From Methanococcus voltae (GTDB lineage: Archaea; AGJL01; Methanococci; Methanococcales; Methanococcaceae), in the NCBI RefSeq assembly GCF_017875395.1, contig NZ_JAGGMO010000004.1, positions 66,478 to 130,477 on the forward strand: 64,000 nt of DNA, written 5' to 3'. The notes under the pieces were generated by a model, which had not been told where the DNA came from, ran no database searches, and saw nothing but the letters and a program-made list of their open reading frames with translations. Each line of letters opens with the position of its first letter. Positions within the stretch are counted from its first letter, which is position 1. This document shows, in pieces, positions 1-9,425 of the stretch. A program made the position numbers and the translations under genes.

Positions 1-1188
1 AGCATTGTCTTCATTGTCTTTTAGGTAATCAATAATTTCTTCCAATAAAATTGGGTTTAAGTAAATTTCAGACTTGCAAATATTAATTTCATAATCAATA
101 CCTAATTCTAACTCGTTATACTGTAAAAACTGCACGAAAGGATTATTTTCTATATTAGCTTCTACATTACTTTCATCAGTACCTAATTCTAACTCGTTAT
201 ACTTTACAATTCCCTTAATCAGTAGTCCTTCGTCGGTGATTAGTTCGTACTCTTTTGCTACGTTTTTAGCCCTATTAATTAATCTATTTTTCATCTGCAC
301 GCTATCTTTAAGTGTAGAGGGACAGTAGTGCATTTTAATAGCTAAATTATTATTTTCATCAAGGATATGTTTTTTTGCTCGATTAATAGCATTTAAAGCC
401 GTTTCCTGGCTTCCTTCCATACGTGATGAATAATCGTTCTTTTCGTTAAATCCTTTTTCCAATAAATTATTATAATTTGTTTCAGAATACTCTAATTCAT
501 TTAAATTAATAAAATCTACAGGTATTTCATTAATTTTTTTGATTATAAGTGATATTTCATCATCCATATTTGGAATAGCAGGAATTTCAACGCCTACTTT
601 GTTTATATATTTTTTACATAGTGTTAATTTTTCAATGAGTTTATTTAATTCTAATTCCTTTTTATTTTCGATTTTATTATTTTTATTATTTTTATTTTCG
701 GTTTTATCTTCATTTTTTAAGTTTTCCATCCTTGGATGAAGTCTTATTTCATCTAGTCCCGCTTCTTTTAACTTTTGAAGGTGTTCTTCAGTTATTTCCA
801 AAGTAGTATATAGATGTGCGTGGAAATCCTTTCCAAAATGGTCTTTTAAAGCTTTTAAGTATTTGCATGTCCTATCTATCTTTAAAATTGGATTTCCCCC
901 GGTTATACCAACTCCCTTACTCCCACATATTTCAGCCTCTTCAATTGCTTCATCTATGCTATTAATCTTCCTCTCATTTGCATAGATTACATCCTTATTC
1001 TTACGATTTTCGGAAAGGGGGCAGTAGTAGCACTTTCTATTGCAGGTTCCAGTTATAAAAAGCACCATTTTTTCGCCCAAAATGCAGAATTTGCAACCTT
1101 CGGTTAATTCACTACATTTTAATTCGTAATCTTCAAATTTAATGTTTTCAAGATTATTATTTTCAATTTTACTAATGATATCACCAAA
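1..1188 (-). CDS. Radical SAM protein, 3' end cut by window edge
   Basis: The minus-strand frame is open from about 1284 to the left edge, so the C-terminus lies outside the window. It encodes a radical SAM enzyme. The cluster motif C-N-R-K-C-Y-Y-C (CxxxCxxC) lies just after M-V-L-F-I-T-G-T, followed by a G-x-T-G-G-N-P segment typical of SAM binding. Three more cysteines precede it (C-S-E-L-T-E-G-C-K-F-C), which argues that coding begins upstream of the only ATG, at 1068. No ATG, GTG or TTG occurs in frame between the upstream stop (1285-1287) and 1080, so the start is unresolved and the right boundary given is approximate. An N/K-rich insertion (K-N-N-K-N-N-K) interrupts the middle. The gene is divergent from nifB. 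The substrate is unknown. Confidence 0.75.
99..203. repeat. 24-bp direct repeat inside the radical SAM gene
   Basis: The same 24 bases, beginning tacctaattctaactcg, occur at 99-122 and 180-203. The copies are 81 bases (27 codons) apart and in the same frame, so the protein carries Y-N-E-L-E-L-G twice. The DNA between the copies is not itself repeated. This may be the remnant of an in-frame duplication. Confidence 0.8.
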
Positions 1189-1397
1189 TAAACAATTAAC
1201 AAATAAACAATGAATATATGAGATTAATATATTTTTAATATATTTTAATATATTTTTAACTAAATTAGTATAAATATAACTGTTCTAAATGTCCTATTCA
1301 ATTTAAACCCATATGATATATATAGTTTAAAATTAAAGTAGGAATTAATTGCAATTAAAAATTTCACAAAATAATAAATTGGTATTTAGGTGTTTTA

Positions 1398-2291
1398 ATG
1401 AATCAAAAAATGTCAAAATTTGCTCATATAACGAAAGTACATCCTTGTTATAACGAAAAATTGCACGATAAAATCGGTAGAGTACACTTACCCGTAGCTC
1501 CAAAATGTAATATTGCCTGCAGATACTGTAAAAGATGTTTAGGTGCAGAATCCCTCTGTGAAGAAAGACCCGGGGTGGCTCACCACATCATGAAACCTGC
1601 AGAAGTGGAAGACTACTTAACAGATTTGCTCAAAAAAATGCCTAACATTAAAGTTATTGGTATTGCAGGACCTGGAGACAGTTTATTTAACAAAGAAACC
1701 TTTGAAACTCTTGAAATATTACAGGATAAATTCCCTGAAATGGTAAGATGTTTATCCACAAACGGTTTATTACTTCCAAAATACGCAAAAAAACTTGCAG
1801 ACCTTGGTGTAAAAACAGTTACCGTTACAGCAAATGCTGTAGACCCTAAAATACAGGCGCAAATGTGTGATTGGATATATTACGAAGGTAAAGTTTTAAA
1901 AGGCGAAGAAGGAGCAAAAGTTTTAATCGAAAACCAACTTGAAGGAGTTAAAAAGGCGTACGATTACGATTTAGCAGTTAAAATAAATACCGTTCTGGTA
2001 CCTGAAATAAATATGGACCACATTGTAGAAATTGCAAAAACATACTCTGATTACGCATTTGTTCAGAACATCATTCCACTTATACCAATGTACAAAATGG
2101 AAAACTTAAGAAGACCAGATTGTGGAGAAATTAGCAGCATTAGAGATAGCGCTGAAGAATTTATGACACAATTTAGAGCTTGCCAACAGTGTAGGGCAGA
2201 TGCTGCAGGATTATTGCACGAAAAGAAACATATGGAACAAACAAAAGGAAAAAATTTAGATATATATGATTTAAAGCATTTTTCACATTAA
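1398..2291 (+). CDS. nifB: NifB, FeMo-cofactor precursor synthase (radical SAM)
   Basis: This is a compact archaeal NifB of 297 residues without the C-terminal NifX-like domain found in many bacterial NifBs. NifB builds the 8Fe-9S-carbide precursor (NifB-co) of nitrogenase cofactors. The radical SAM motif C-N-I-A-C-R-Y-C lies near residues 37-44, preceded by the family's H-P-C-Y-N element. The C-terminal C-x-x-C-R-A-D-A-A-G motif that ligates an accessory cluster is present. The ATG at 1398 is about 10 bases after aggtg. No other nif gene is in the window. NifB is widespread in methanogens, including ones not known to fix nitrogen, so diazotrophy cannot be inferred. Confidence 0.93.
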   Translation: MNQKMSKFAHITKVHPCYNEKLHDKIGRVHLPVAPKCNIACRYCKRCLGAESLCEERPGVAHHIMKPAEVEDYLTDLLKKMPNIKVIGIAGPGDSLFNKETFETLEILQDKFPEMVRCLSTNGLLLPKYAKKLADLGVKTVTVTANAVDPKIQAQMCDWIYYEGKVLKGEEGAKVLIENQLEGVKKAYDYDLAVKINTVLVPEINMDHIVEIAKTYSDYAFVQNIIPLIPMYKMENLRRPDCGEISSIRDSAEEFMTQFRACQQCRADAAGLLHEKKHMEQTKGKNLDIYDLKHFSH

Positions 2292-2321
2292 TATGTGATT
2301 TATATAATTTTAAATCTTATT

Positions 2322-2615
2322 TTAAATTTCCCTATAGAAATTTACCTCTGCTTTTTTCGAATAATATTTTGATAATGAATCTGTTATTTCTTTAAAATCA
2401 TTTGAAGCTACATACTTTTCTAATTTATCCATATTTTCCCATTCTGCGGTCATTACTACTATTTTTTCGTCTACGACATCTTGAAAATATCGTACAGATA
2501 TATAACCATCGCCTTTTTTGGCTTTCTTTTTGGCCTCGTTACATCCTTCAATATACTCATCCAAATTTTCTTTTTTAATATAATGTTTTGCCATAATTTT
2601 TATAGGATTTATCAC
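2322..2615 (-). CDS. Antibiotic biosynthesis monooxygenase (ABM) domain protein
   Basis: A small protein of about 97 residues with a ferredoxin-like ABM fold pattern: K-H-Y-I-K-K near the start, G-Y-I-S-V-R-Y-F-Q in the middle and a W-E-N-M-D-K-L-E segment. Members are small monooxygenases or unassigned stress proteins, usually dimeric. I place the start at GTG 2615 because a GGTGA motif sits five bases upstream. A TTG at 2627 would add four residues and the ATG at 2594 would remove seven. It converges on nifB. Substrate unknown. Confidence 0.75.
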   Translation of the reverse strand: MINPIKIMAKHYIKKENLDEYIEGCNEAKKKAKKGDGYISVRYFQDVVDEKIVVMTAEWENMDKLEKYVASNDFKEITDSLSKYYSKKAEVNFYREI

Positions 2616-2960
2616 TTGCTCACCCAAAAACTAGTAAAAATTCTAATAGTTAAAATCCAATAGTTAAAATCTAACAGATAAATTATAATATTTATATATT
2701 TAATATAATCCATATTTCAAATTAATTTATAAAATTCATTCTTTTTATGGGTGCTTGTTGAAATTTATTCCCTGGATTTCAGAACCATACAAAATCGTTA
2801 AATACATATATAAATATTATAATAATTATTATATTATCCATAAATTAATAGATAAATTAATAGATAAATTGACTAAACTATTGATTTACAAAATTATTAT
2901 TAAAATTATTATTAAAATTTACATAATAAACGCTAAAAAGCATTTACGCGAGGGATTAGT
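2616..2960. other. AT-rich intergenic region with lipoprotein gene leader
   Basis: Almost pure A/T. It holds the divergent promoters of the ABM gene and the binding-lipoprotein gene, with a near-repeat (ttaatagataaattaatagat) around 2845. A 69-codon open frame at 2755-2964 encodes only Ile/Lys/Tyr-rich sequence and is not believed to be a gene. Confidence 0.5.
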
Positions 2961-3971
2961 TTGAAATACGGTAAAATTTTACTAATTACCTTACTAAGTT
3001 TATTTGTAGTATTTGCAGGTTGTACGACCAAATCAGATTCCAATACTGCAGGGGATTCAAATACGACATTAAACGATAGTATGGGTTTAAATAATACAGA
3101 TAATTTAAATACCAACTTAAATGAAAGTAAAAACGGTACTGATAGTACCAATGTTGAAAATACCAATGTATTAAAAAATAGAACTATGAATATAGTAACA
3201 ACCAATTTACCTGTTGAAATAGTCAAAAGGGAAGTTGTAAAACAAATATTGGAAAGTAAAGGTTATACTGTAACCATTTCCCAAAAATCAACTGATGAAA
3301 TGTACAAGGCAGTATACTCTGGAAAAGCAGACATTATGCTCTCAGGGTCATTCCCTACAACAGATAGTTCATTTGTAAGTAAATACAGTAGTAATTTAAG
3401 CAAATTAAAAGAAAACGTGGAAGAATCTTGGAGTGGCGTTGCAGTTACCAAATCTGCATACGATGACGGGGTAACATCCATTGAAGCTTTGAAAAATCAC
3501 TCTGAATTATTCAATGGTACCATAATATGTCTTGAAGAAGGTACAGGGTTAGCAAAACTTACCAAATCTGCTGTATCACAATATGGATTGTCAAACTACA
3601 CGATAAAATACGTAACTCCTAAAGAGTTATACAAAATGTTGGATGAAGCTAACGCAGAACATAAAGATTTAGTTTTCGTAGCTTGGGAACCTTCAGCTTT
3701 GTTTGAAAAATACCCTGTTGAAAAATTAGCAGATAGTAAACACGTTTATGCAGGTAAATTCGATAAAATAACAACTGTTTCGAGACCTGAAATGTATGTT
3801 TGGGACTACGAAGCATACAGATTCTTAAAAGAATTCCAAGTTTCAAAAGAAGATGCTAACAGCTGGGCTGTTCAATATGTTTATGAAGGTAAAACCGCTA
3901 AAGAAATAGCATCAAAATGGATTGATTCTAACCAATATAAGGTTGATGAATGGAAAGAACTATTAAAATAA
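2961..3971 (+). CDS. OpuAC/ProX-type substrate-binding lipoprotein
   Basis: The protein has 336 residues. The N-terminus is a lipoprotein signal: K-Y-G-K, a hydrophobic core, then the lipobox-like F-A-G-C at about residue 20. An Asn/Thr/Ser-rich linker of roughly 50 residues follows, then a type II periplasmic-binding fold from about residue 75. G-K-A-D-I-M-L-S-G and W-E-P-S-A-L-F resemble OpuAC proteins that bind glycine betaine or related quaternary amines. The start is TTG 2961 behind a gagggatta ribosome site. No permease or ATPase gene is adjacent, so its transporter partner lies elsewhere. Specificity is inferred, not shown. Confidence 0.8.
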   Translation: MKYGKILLITLLSLFVVFAGCTTKSDSNTAGDSNTTLNDSMGLNNTDNLNTNLNESKNGTDSTNVENTNVLKNRTMNIVTTNLPVEIVKREVVKQILESKGYTVTISQKSTDEMYKAVYSGKADIMLSGSFPTTDSSFVSKYSSNLSKLKENVEESWSGVAVTKSAYDDGVTSIEALKNHSELFNGTIICLEEGTGLAKLTKSAVSQYGLSNYTIKYVTPKELYKMLDEANAEHKDLVFVAWEPSALFEKYPVEKLADSKHVYAGKFDKITTVSRPEMYVWDYEAYRFLKEFQVSKEDANSWAVQYVYEGKTAKEIASKWIDSNQYKVDEWKELLK

Positions 3972-4006
3972 ATGTTTGTAGAAATAATTAATTAAAAATA
4001 CATCAA

Positions 4007-4164
4007 ATTATTTATTTTATTATTTATTTTATTTTTCTTTAGTTTTTTTATATTATTTTTTATATTATTTTATTATTTATTTTATTATTTATTTTATTTT
4101 TCTTTAGTTTTTTTATATTATTTTTTATATTATTTTATTATTTATTTTATTATTTATTTTTATT
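4007..4164. repeat. 65-bp tandem repeat, about 2.4 copies
   Basis: Position 4007-4071 is repeated exactly at 4072-4136, and a third partial copy runs to about 4164 before diverging. The unit is nearly all A and T with one tttctttag segment per copy. It lies between the lipoprotein gene and the MerR-family gene. Its T-runs could also serve as factor-independent terminators for the upstream gene. Confidence 0.9.
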
Positions 4165-4229
4165 TTACTTTTTTTTATTTATTTTTCAGCCATTAAGTTT
4201 TTATCTAAACATTCACATACGTAACTTTC

Positions 4230-4241
4230 AAATTTTATATA
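4230..4241 (+). promoter_or_regulatory. TATA box of the MerR-family gene
   Basis: The sequence attttatatataa is centred about 28 bases before the ATG at 4266. At archaeal spacing this puts the transcription start at or next to the start codon, so the mRNA would be leaderless or nearly so. This agrees with the lack of a ribosome binding site before 4266. Confidence 0.5.
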
Positions 4242-4265
4242 TAAAACAGCAACATATGTATTATT

Positions 4266-5135
4266 ATGAGTCGACTCAAAATATCAATAGGTCAATTTTC
4301 ACACATTACTAATCTTTCCAAGCGCGCACTTCGATATTATGATGAAAAAAAGCTTTTAGTGCCTGAAAAAAATGTTATAACCAATTACAGGTATTATAAA
4401 GTTTCAGATATTGAAAAAGGTATCAAAATAAGTAATTTAACTAGATTATCCTTTGGAATTGATGAAATAAAAGAAATACTCGAAGCTGAATTAACCGGAG
4501 ACATTAACTTTGTGAAAATGAAGTTAAAAAAAAGAGATGTTGAACTTAGAAAAGAGATTAAACTTCTAAGTGAATTTGAAAAAAAATTGATAATTCCCAA
4601 AAAAGAGGTTTCAGAAATGAACATGAGTAAATCTATAAATGGGTCTATATCTAATACAATACCTTTAATAAAAGAAATTCCGGAAATTCTGGTTGTTTCA
4701 AAATCAAAAATGGGGAGTTACTGCCAAACAATCCCCGAATTAGTTGGAGAATTGATGCAGATTATAATTACAAAAGAAAACCTTGAAAAATGCGTTCAAA
4801 TGACGGGTTCACCAATGCTAATATGTAGGGACGATATTGAGCATAAAGAAAGTGAAAACGTGTTAGTTGAAGTACTAATACCAATTTCAAAAAGTATAGA
4901 AATTCCGGAATCTTCTGAAAACGTAGTTTTAAAAAATCTACCGAAAGCTACTGTTTTATCTATGGTGCATACCGGTTCTTACGAAAAATTGGGAGAAAGC
5001 AGTTTAAAAGTATTCGAATATGCAGAAAATCACAACTACGAAGTGGCAGGGAATATGAGGGAGATATTCCACAACGGTTTACTTTACACGCCGGAAGAAG
5101 AGCTTAAAACAGAAATACAACTACCAATTAAGTAA
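4266..5135 (+). CDS. MerR-family regulator with GyrI-like effector domain
   Basis: A 289-residue two-domain transcription factor. Residues about 5-75 form a MerR-type winged helix: I-G-Q-F-S-H-I-T-N-L-S-K-R-A-L-R-Y-Y-D-E is the classical first helix and wing. A short coiled coil follows to about residue 115. The C-terminal ~150 residues match a GyrI-like small-molecule domain (V-L-S-M-V-H-T-G-S-Y-E-K-L-G). The architecture is that of BmrR/BltR-type drug sensors. No efflux pump is adjacent, and the nearest exporter in the window is the MATE gene at 16.3 kb. MerR factors are less usual in archaea, so acquisition from bacteria is plausible. Confidence 0.85.
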   Translation: MSRLKISIGQFSHITNLSKRALRYYDEKKLLVPEKNVITNYRYYKVSDIEKGIKISNLTRLSFGIDEIKEILEAELTGDINFVKMKLKKRDVELRKEIKLLSEFEKKLIIPKKEVSEMNMSKSINGSISNTIPLIKEIPEILVVSKSKMGSYCQTIPELVGELMQIIITKENLEKCVQMTGSPMLICRDDIEHKESENVLVEVLIPISKSIEIPESSENVVLKNLPKATVLSMVHTGSYEKLGESSLKVFEYAENHNYEVAGNMREIFHNGLLYTPEEELKTEIQLPIK

Positions 5136-5214
5136 ATAACTATATATTTTTTCATGCCCTATCTTATTTTTTATTTTATATTTTTAAATAATAATTCTTT
5201 TTCAAGTAATGCAA

Positions 5215-6927
5215 TTATTCGATTTTAACACTTGCATTTAAGAATACTGGACCTCTAACGTCCACTACTTTTGAATTGCTCATTATTTGCTTCATTGCCA
5301 AGTCATCAACTTTTAAATTAATGTCGCTTAAGCTTCTAACGATTGGTATTTTAATGTTAAACTCTTTTGTGTTGCTTATGAGCGCTTCTTCAATTTTTGA
5401 AGCTACTTTTAAGCTAATTGCTTCAATATACGTAATGTTTGTAGCAATTCCCTTATCTTTACCATTTTGTAAAAATTCTTTAAATTCTTCCTTAACTCCT
5501 TCAAAACTTTCAGGAATTCCGATAATATTTCCATCATAAACATAAATTTCATTTAAAATTGAAGGACCCAATAATCTTTTCCCTTCTTCTTTTTCAAACA
5601 CTTTTATGTTTATATTTTTGGATATTTCGCCGAATGTAATTTCCTTTGTAATATTAAATTCGCAAGGTGAAACCGCGTCTTTATTTTCAATACATGTGTT
5701 TGCTAATTCTTTAGATAAGTTATATATTTCGTCAATAACTGGCATTTTATCGATATTTACCATTGTAGCCATATCCCTATCGCTTAACTTGTATTCATAG
5801 AATTGAGGGTAAACCATTTCTCTAACATCTGTAAATTTACCTTTAATCATTGCGAGCCTTTCAACACCTAAACCAAGGTTCATTACTGGAACGTCTATTC
5901 CATACTTACTTAATGCAATAGGTGAATAAATACCGAATGTTGCAACTTCTATCCATTCTCCGAGCTCTTCGTGGTAAGCGTAAACCTCAGTCTGGGTTTC
6001 TGGAGTATAGTATTTTGATTTTTTATCATCAGGTATGAATTTAAAATTGGTAAATCCAAATTGTGATAAAAGACTTTCTGCTATTAACTTACCATCATTA
6101 ATGTCTATATCTTCGCCGACAATTGCACATGAAGCGGAATGGTAGGTCATAAGGTGACTTTTATCTTCTTTTTGCTCTCTTCTGAAACATCTATCGATAG
6201 AAAATAATTTAAACGGTGTACTTCTTTTTTTAACTAAATCGGACACTGTTAAAAACCATCCTGATGTCATGTGACTTCTTAATGTTAAACTTGAAGCTAT
6301 CGCTTTAAGTTCTTTAAACTCTGGGAAAACGTCATCTAAGATTTTTAATCCCATTTCACTTGATATTTCGAGTGCATTTGATATTTCGAGAACTAAATCG
6401 TCACCATCGAGTGTTCCTTTTTTATAACCGTGTAATATGTTTTGTAATGCTTCCTTACCGGTTAATGTTTTATTTTTAGTACTTTTAGTATCTGCGGTTT
6501 TAACCGCTTTATCTAAATCTATACCCAAGTTTTTGATGGCTTTTATTTTTTCATCGCTTAAGCCTACGTCCGGTCGTGGTAAGCCCGCTAGATAAAAGCA
6601 TCTATCTAAAACAGCCATTGCTTCAGGTCCAAACTGTTTGTAAATATCTTTTTCATCAACGATTACCGGGTTCATATACTCTTCAAAACCCATTCTTAAA
6701 TAAGCCTGTCTTAAACTCTCTATAGTATCGTTGATAGGGTGAGTTTTTCCGTAAGTTGGTTTTAACCTAGGGTACCTATTTGAAATCCTTTTAGGTTTTA
6801 TTAAATCTTTTGTTTCTTTCCAAGCTTTTTCAAAGTCTTGTTCCGCCATTTTTAAAACTTCGGCTTTGTCAAATCGTCCATTATTGGCGATATTTTTATT
6901 ATTTTTATTATTTTTCTCATTAGCCAT
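5215..6927 (-). CDS. sepS: O-phosphoseryl-tRNA(Cys) synthetase (SepRS)
   Basis: This class II synthetase charges tRNA(Cys) with phosphoserine, which SepCysS then converts to cysteine in methanogens. It is about 570 residues, somewhat longer than the usual ~535. Family landmarks include Y-G-K-T-H-P-I-N-D-T, G-F-E-E-Y, D-R-C-F-Y-L-A-G-L-P-R-P-D-V-G and F-R-R-E-Q-K-E-D. The motif 3 region is N-L-G-L-G-V-E-R-L-A-M. The extra length is an N-terminal N-E-K-N-N-K-N-N-K insertion and a T-K-S-T-K-N-K insert near residue 150, both of low complexity. The start is placed at ATG 6927 (M-A-N-E-K); the longer in-frame start at 6936 is TTG. Monocistronic. Confidence 0.95.
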   Translation of the reverse strand: MANEKNNKNNKNIANNGRFDKAEVLKMAEQDFEKAWKETKDLIKPKRISNRYPRLKPTYGKTHPINDTIESLRQAYLRMGFEEYMNPVIVDEKDIYKQFGPEAMAVLDRCFYLAGLPRPDVGLSDEKIKAIKNLGIDLDKAVKTADTKSTKNKTLTGKEALQNILHGYKKGTLDGDDLVLEISNALEISSEMGLKILDDVFPEFKELKAIASSLTLRSHMTSGWFLTVSDLVKKRSTPFKLFSIDRCFRREQKEDKSHLMTYHSASCAIVGEDIDINDGKLIAESLLSQFGFTNFKFIPDDKKSKYYTPETQTEVYAYHEELGEWIEVATFGIYSPIALSKYGIDVPVMNLGLGVERLAMIKGKFTDVREMVYPQFYEYKLSDRDMATMVNIDKMPVIDEIYNLSKELANTCIENKDAVSPCEFNITKEITFGEISKNINIKVFEKEEGKRLLGPSILNEIYVYDGNIIGIPESFEGVKEEFKEFLQNGKDKGIATNITYIEAISLKVASKIEEALISNTKEFNIKIPIVRSLSDINLKVDDLAMKQIMSNSKVVDVRGPVFLNASVKIE

Positions 6928-7172
6928 TATAATCAATCCTATTTTCTTTAAATTATAATTGATATTATCGTATAATTGATAGTATAATATTTGGTATAAT
7001 ATTAGTATAATTATTGTAAATTGATAATACTATTATCTTATTATAAATAGTACTGAAAATTAGTATTTAAAGTTAATTAATCAAATAATTTATTATATAA
7101 TAATGTATATTAAAGTTTATAGAGAAAATAGCGTAAATATTAACTAGTATAAATTAATCGGAAGTTAAAATT

Positions 7173-7991
7173 ATGACTGACATTAAAAAATTAAAATATC
7201 AAAAAATAGGGGATATATTAATTGTAAAAAATGATTTAAACGAATCAGAAATAAAAGAATTAGTAAAAAGGACCAATTGTAAAACAATTTTAAAATATGA
7301 AACGCATATAACTGGCGATTTAAGAGTTCCTACGACCAAAATATTGTACGGCACTGAAACAGAAACAATAAACAAAGAACACGGCTGTTTATTTAGTATC
7401 GATGCTTCAAAAATCATGTGGAGTATGGGAAACCTTGAAGAAAGAAAAAGGATTGCAAATAAATCAAATAGCGATGAAATAGTCGTGGACATGTTTGCAG
7501 GGATTGGTTACTTTACAATACCTCTTGCAAAATACTCGAAACCCAAAAAAATTTATGCTTTAGAATTAAACCCTAATTCATATCATCATTTGTGCAAAAA
7601 CGTCAAATTAAACAAAGTTGAAGATATTGTCGTACCTATTAACATCGACAATAGAACTTTCCAATTTGATAATTTAGATACTAACACCAACGATAATGCT
7701 GAAAACAAAGTTAATATGAAAGCAGATAGGATTTTAATGGGCTATGTTGTTAAAACAAATGAATTCCTAGAAAAAGCATTCCAATTATTGGGAAACTATG
7801 GAACTATTCACTACCACGACACAGTACCTGAAAAACTTATAAATAGTCGCCCTATCGAACAGCTAAAGTCTATCGGAGGCATTTACGGGTTTGAACTTGA
7901 AAAATACGAAATAGTGCGCATAAAAAAATATTCGCCAGGAGTTTGGCATATTGTCGTCGATGCAAAATTCAAAAAAATTGATATAGGTTAA
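7173..7991 (+). CDS. taw2: tRNA(Phe) wyosine aminocarboxypropyltransferase Taw2
   Basis: A 272-residue member of the Trm5/TYW2 family that transfers the 3-amino-3-carboxypropyl group of SAM to imG-14 at position 37 of tRNA(Phe), a step in archaeal wyosine synthesis. The Rossmann motif V-V-D-M-F-A-G-I-G-Y-F-T-I-P lies near residues 108-121, preceded by I-M-W-S-M-G-N-L-E-E-R, which is Taw2-like rather than Trm5. G-D-L-R-V-P-T-T-K-I-L-Y-G is also family-typical. A short N/T/D-rich insertion (about residues 168-182) interrupts the methyltransferase-like fold. The ATG is chosen although the ribosome site is weak. Trm5 is the main alternative. Confidence 0.85.
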   Translation: MTDIKKLKYQKIGDILIVKNDLNESEIKELVKRTNCKTILKYETHITGDLRVPTTKILYGTETETINKEHGCLFSIDASKIMWSMGNLEERKRIANKSNSDEIVVDMFAGIGYFTIPLAKYSKPKKIYALELNPNSYHHLCKNVKLNKVEDIVVPINIDNRTFQFDNLDTNTNDNAENKVNMKADRILMGYVVKTNEFLEKAFQLLGNYGTIHYHDTVPEKLINSRPIEQLKSIGGIYGFELEKYEIVRIKKYSPGVWHIVVDAKFKKIDIG

Positions 7992-8110
7992 GTTAAATAA
8001 ATTGATTAAATGACTTGATTACAACCAAAAACAACCAAAAACAACCAACAAAAAATTAAATAAACTAACTAATTAAAATATCAACATATATAGACAATAA
8101 GGGTGAATTT

Positions 8111-9340
8111 GTGGAATACGAAAGAGCTTACCACGAATACGATTCAAAATGTGCTAAAAGAGAAGATTACAAGGAAAATTTTATTTCATTCTTAACAAAG
8201 CAGATATTCGAAATCAGGGATGAAATTGGCCTTGAAATATTAAATTTTAGTATATTAGACTATGAATTTAAAAAAGTGGATAATATAAACAATGACGGGA
8301 AAATTATTTTATATTTATACACATCTACCAGAACCGATAAATCGGGGATTATTGGACCTGGTGGTTGGGTAATCGGCAAGTTACGGGAAAAAATAGTTAA
8401 TGATAACGATTTAATTAATTACATGATGGATACATACAACTATTCGTTAAATGACAATAAAAATATTAACAAATTTAGAAAAAGCTACAATAAAGAAATT
8501 ATTATTAAAAAAATAAACAACTCTAGAAAATTAAGAAAATTAGACGAAATAAAAATTAGAAATATGGAATCTAAAACTAATAACAAATGTAAAAGTAAAA
8601 ATAGAACTAAAAATAGTTTAAATTACGAGTTATTCAAAAATTTAATAATTAGAGTTGAAGATATATCTGATATCGAAAAATTACATAAAAAAACTAAAGA
8701 ATCTATCGAATTTTTGGAAAAAAGAGGTCTAGATTTTTCAAAATTTGAAAGTAAATTTTTAGATAAGTCCTTATATATAATTCAATGTGAATACGATTTA
8801 GCGAGTCTAAATAGTGTTTCAAAGTATTTTAATATCGATTGTGCCACAATAGATACGGGAAATACTGTAATATTACCACATAAAAGTAAAAGTAAAATTA
8901 ATGAGTATATCGAGACCCATAATTTATCAAACAATAAAAATCTAAATCATAACTATATACAAATGGAAAAAATCGAATCTGATGAAATAATTGGTGCTAT
9001 AAATGATAATCCTTGCATAAAATTATGTAATAGATATTTATTTACGCTTTTAGACCATTGTAAAAGAGAAGGATACAAAAATCTAATATTCAATCATTTT
9101 ATGACAGATTTTGATAAGATAAACAATGTAAATATCGTAAATTTCTTGAGTTTGTTCCCAATTAAAAAAAATACACTAATTAATAGTGCAGATTTCTTGG
9201 AATGTCCAATGGTTATTCAAGCTTGTAAAAACAATGAGACCTACAAATTTGAAAAAATCGAAGAAATCGTTGAAAAAGTGTATGGCGGAGTTGTGGAGCC
9301 CACTGAAGGTTCAGAAGAAATATTGAAATATTTGAAATAA
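8111..9340 (+). CDS. Uncharacterised KH-like RNA-binding protein
   Basis: A 409-residue protein I do not recognise by name. Residues about 60-105 contain G-I-I-G-P-G-G-W-V-I-G-K-L, a GxxG loop typical of KH domains that bind single-stranded RNA. A Lys/Asn-rich, poorly ordered segment follows (about 115-180). The C-terminal half has C-I-K-L-C-N-R-Y and N-L-I-F-N-H-F-M-T-D-F-D-K, reminiscent of PP-loop ATPase-type tRNA-modifying folds, but no clear SGGxDS motif is visible. The start is GTG 8111 behind a strong GGGTGA. It lies between a tRNA-modification gene and a transporter. An RNA-related role is inference only. Confidence 0.55.
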   Translation: MEYERAYHEYDSKCAKREDYKENFISFLTKQIFEIRDEIGLEILNFSILDYEFKKVDNINNDGKIILYLYTSTRTDKSGIIGPGGWVIGKLREKIVNDNDLINYMMDTYNYSLNDNKNINKFRKSYNKEIIIKKINNSRKLRKLDEIKIRNMESKTNNKCKSKNRTKNSLNYELFKNLIIRVEDISDIEKLHKKTKESIEFLEKRGLDFSKFESKFLDKSLYIIQCEYDLASLNSVSKYFNIDCATIDTGNTVILPHKSKSKINEYIETHNLSNNKNLNHNYIQMEKIESDEIIGAINDNPCIKLCNRYLFTLLDHCKREGYKNLIFNHFMTDFDKINNVNIVNFLSLFPIKKNTLINSADFLECPMVIQACKNNETYKFEKIEEIVEKVYGGVVEPTEGSEEILKYLK

Positions 9341-9425
9341 CTTAAACTAAATTAAAATAATTTATTTACATTATTTTTAAATAATCTAATTAACTAACTA
9401 GTAATTAAGGTATAATAGGGATTCT

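Noticed and set aside
539-739. 66-codon plus-strand frame
   Set aside because: It lies antisense inside the radical SAM gene and arises from its Asn/Lys-coding repeats.
1398-2291. Evidence for nitrogen fixation
   Set aside because: NifB alone is common in methanogens without a complete nitrogenase set, and no other nif gene lies in the window.
2755-2964. 69-codon frame upstream of the binding lipoprotein
   Set aside because: It encodes only Ile/Lys/Tyr/Asn-rich sequence from near-pure AT DNA, has no ribosome site and overlaps the leader of the next gene.
4266-5135. Direct regulation of the MATE exporter by the MerR-family protein
   Set aside because: They are 12 kb apart with no shared site noticed; kept only as a remark.
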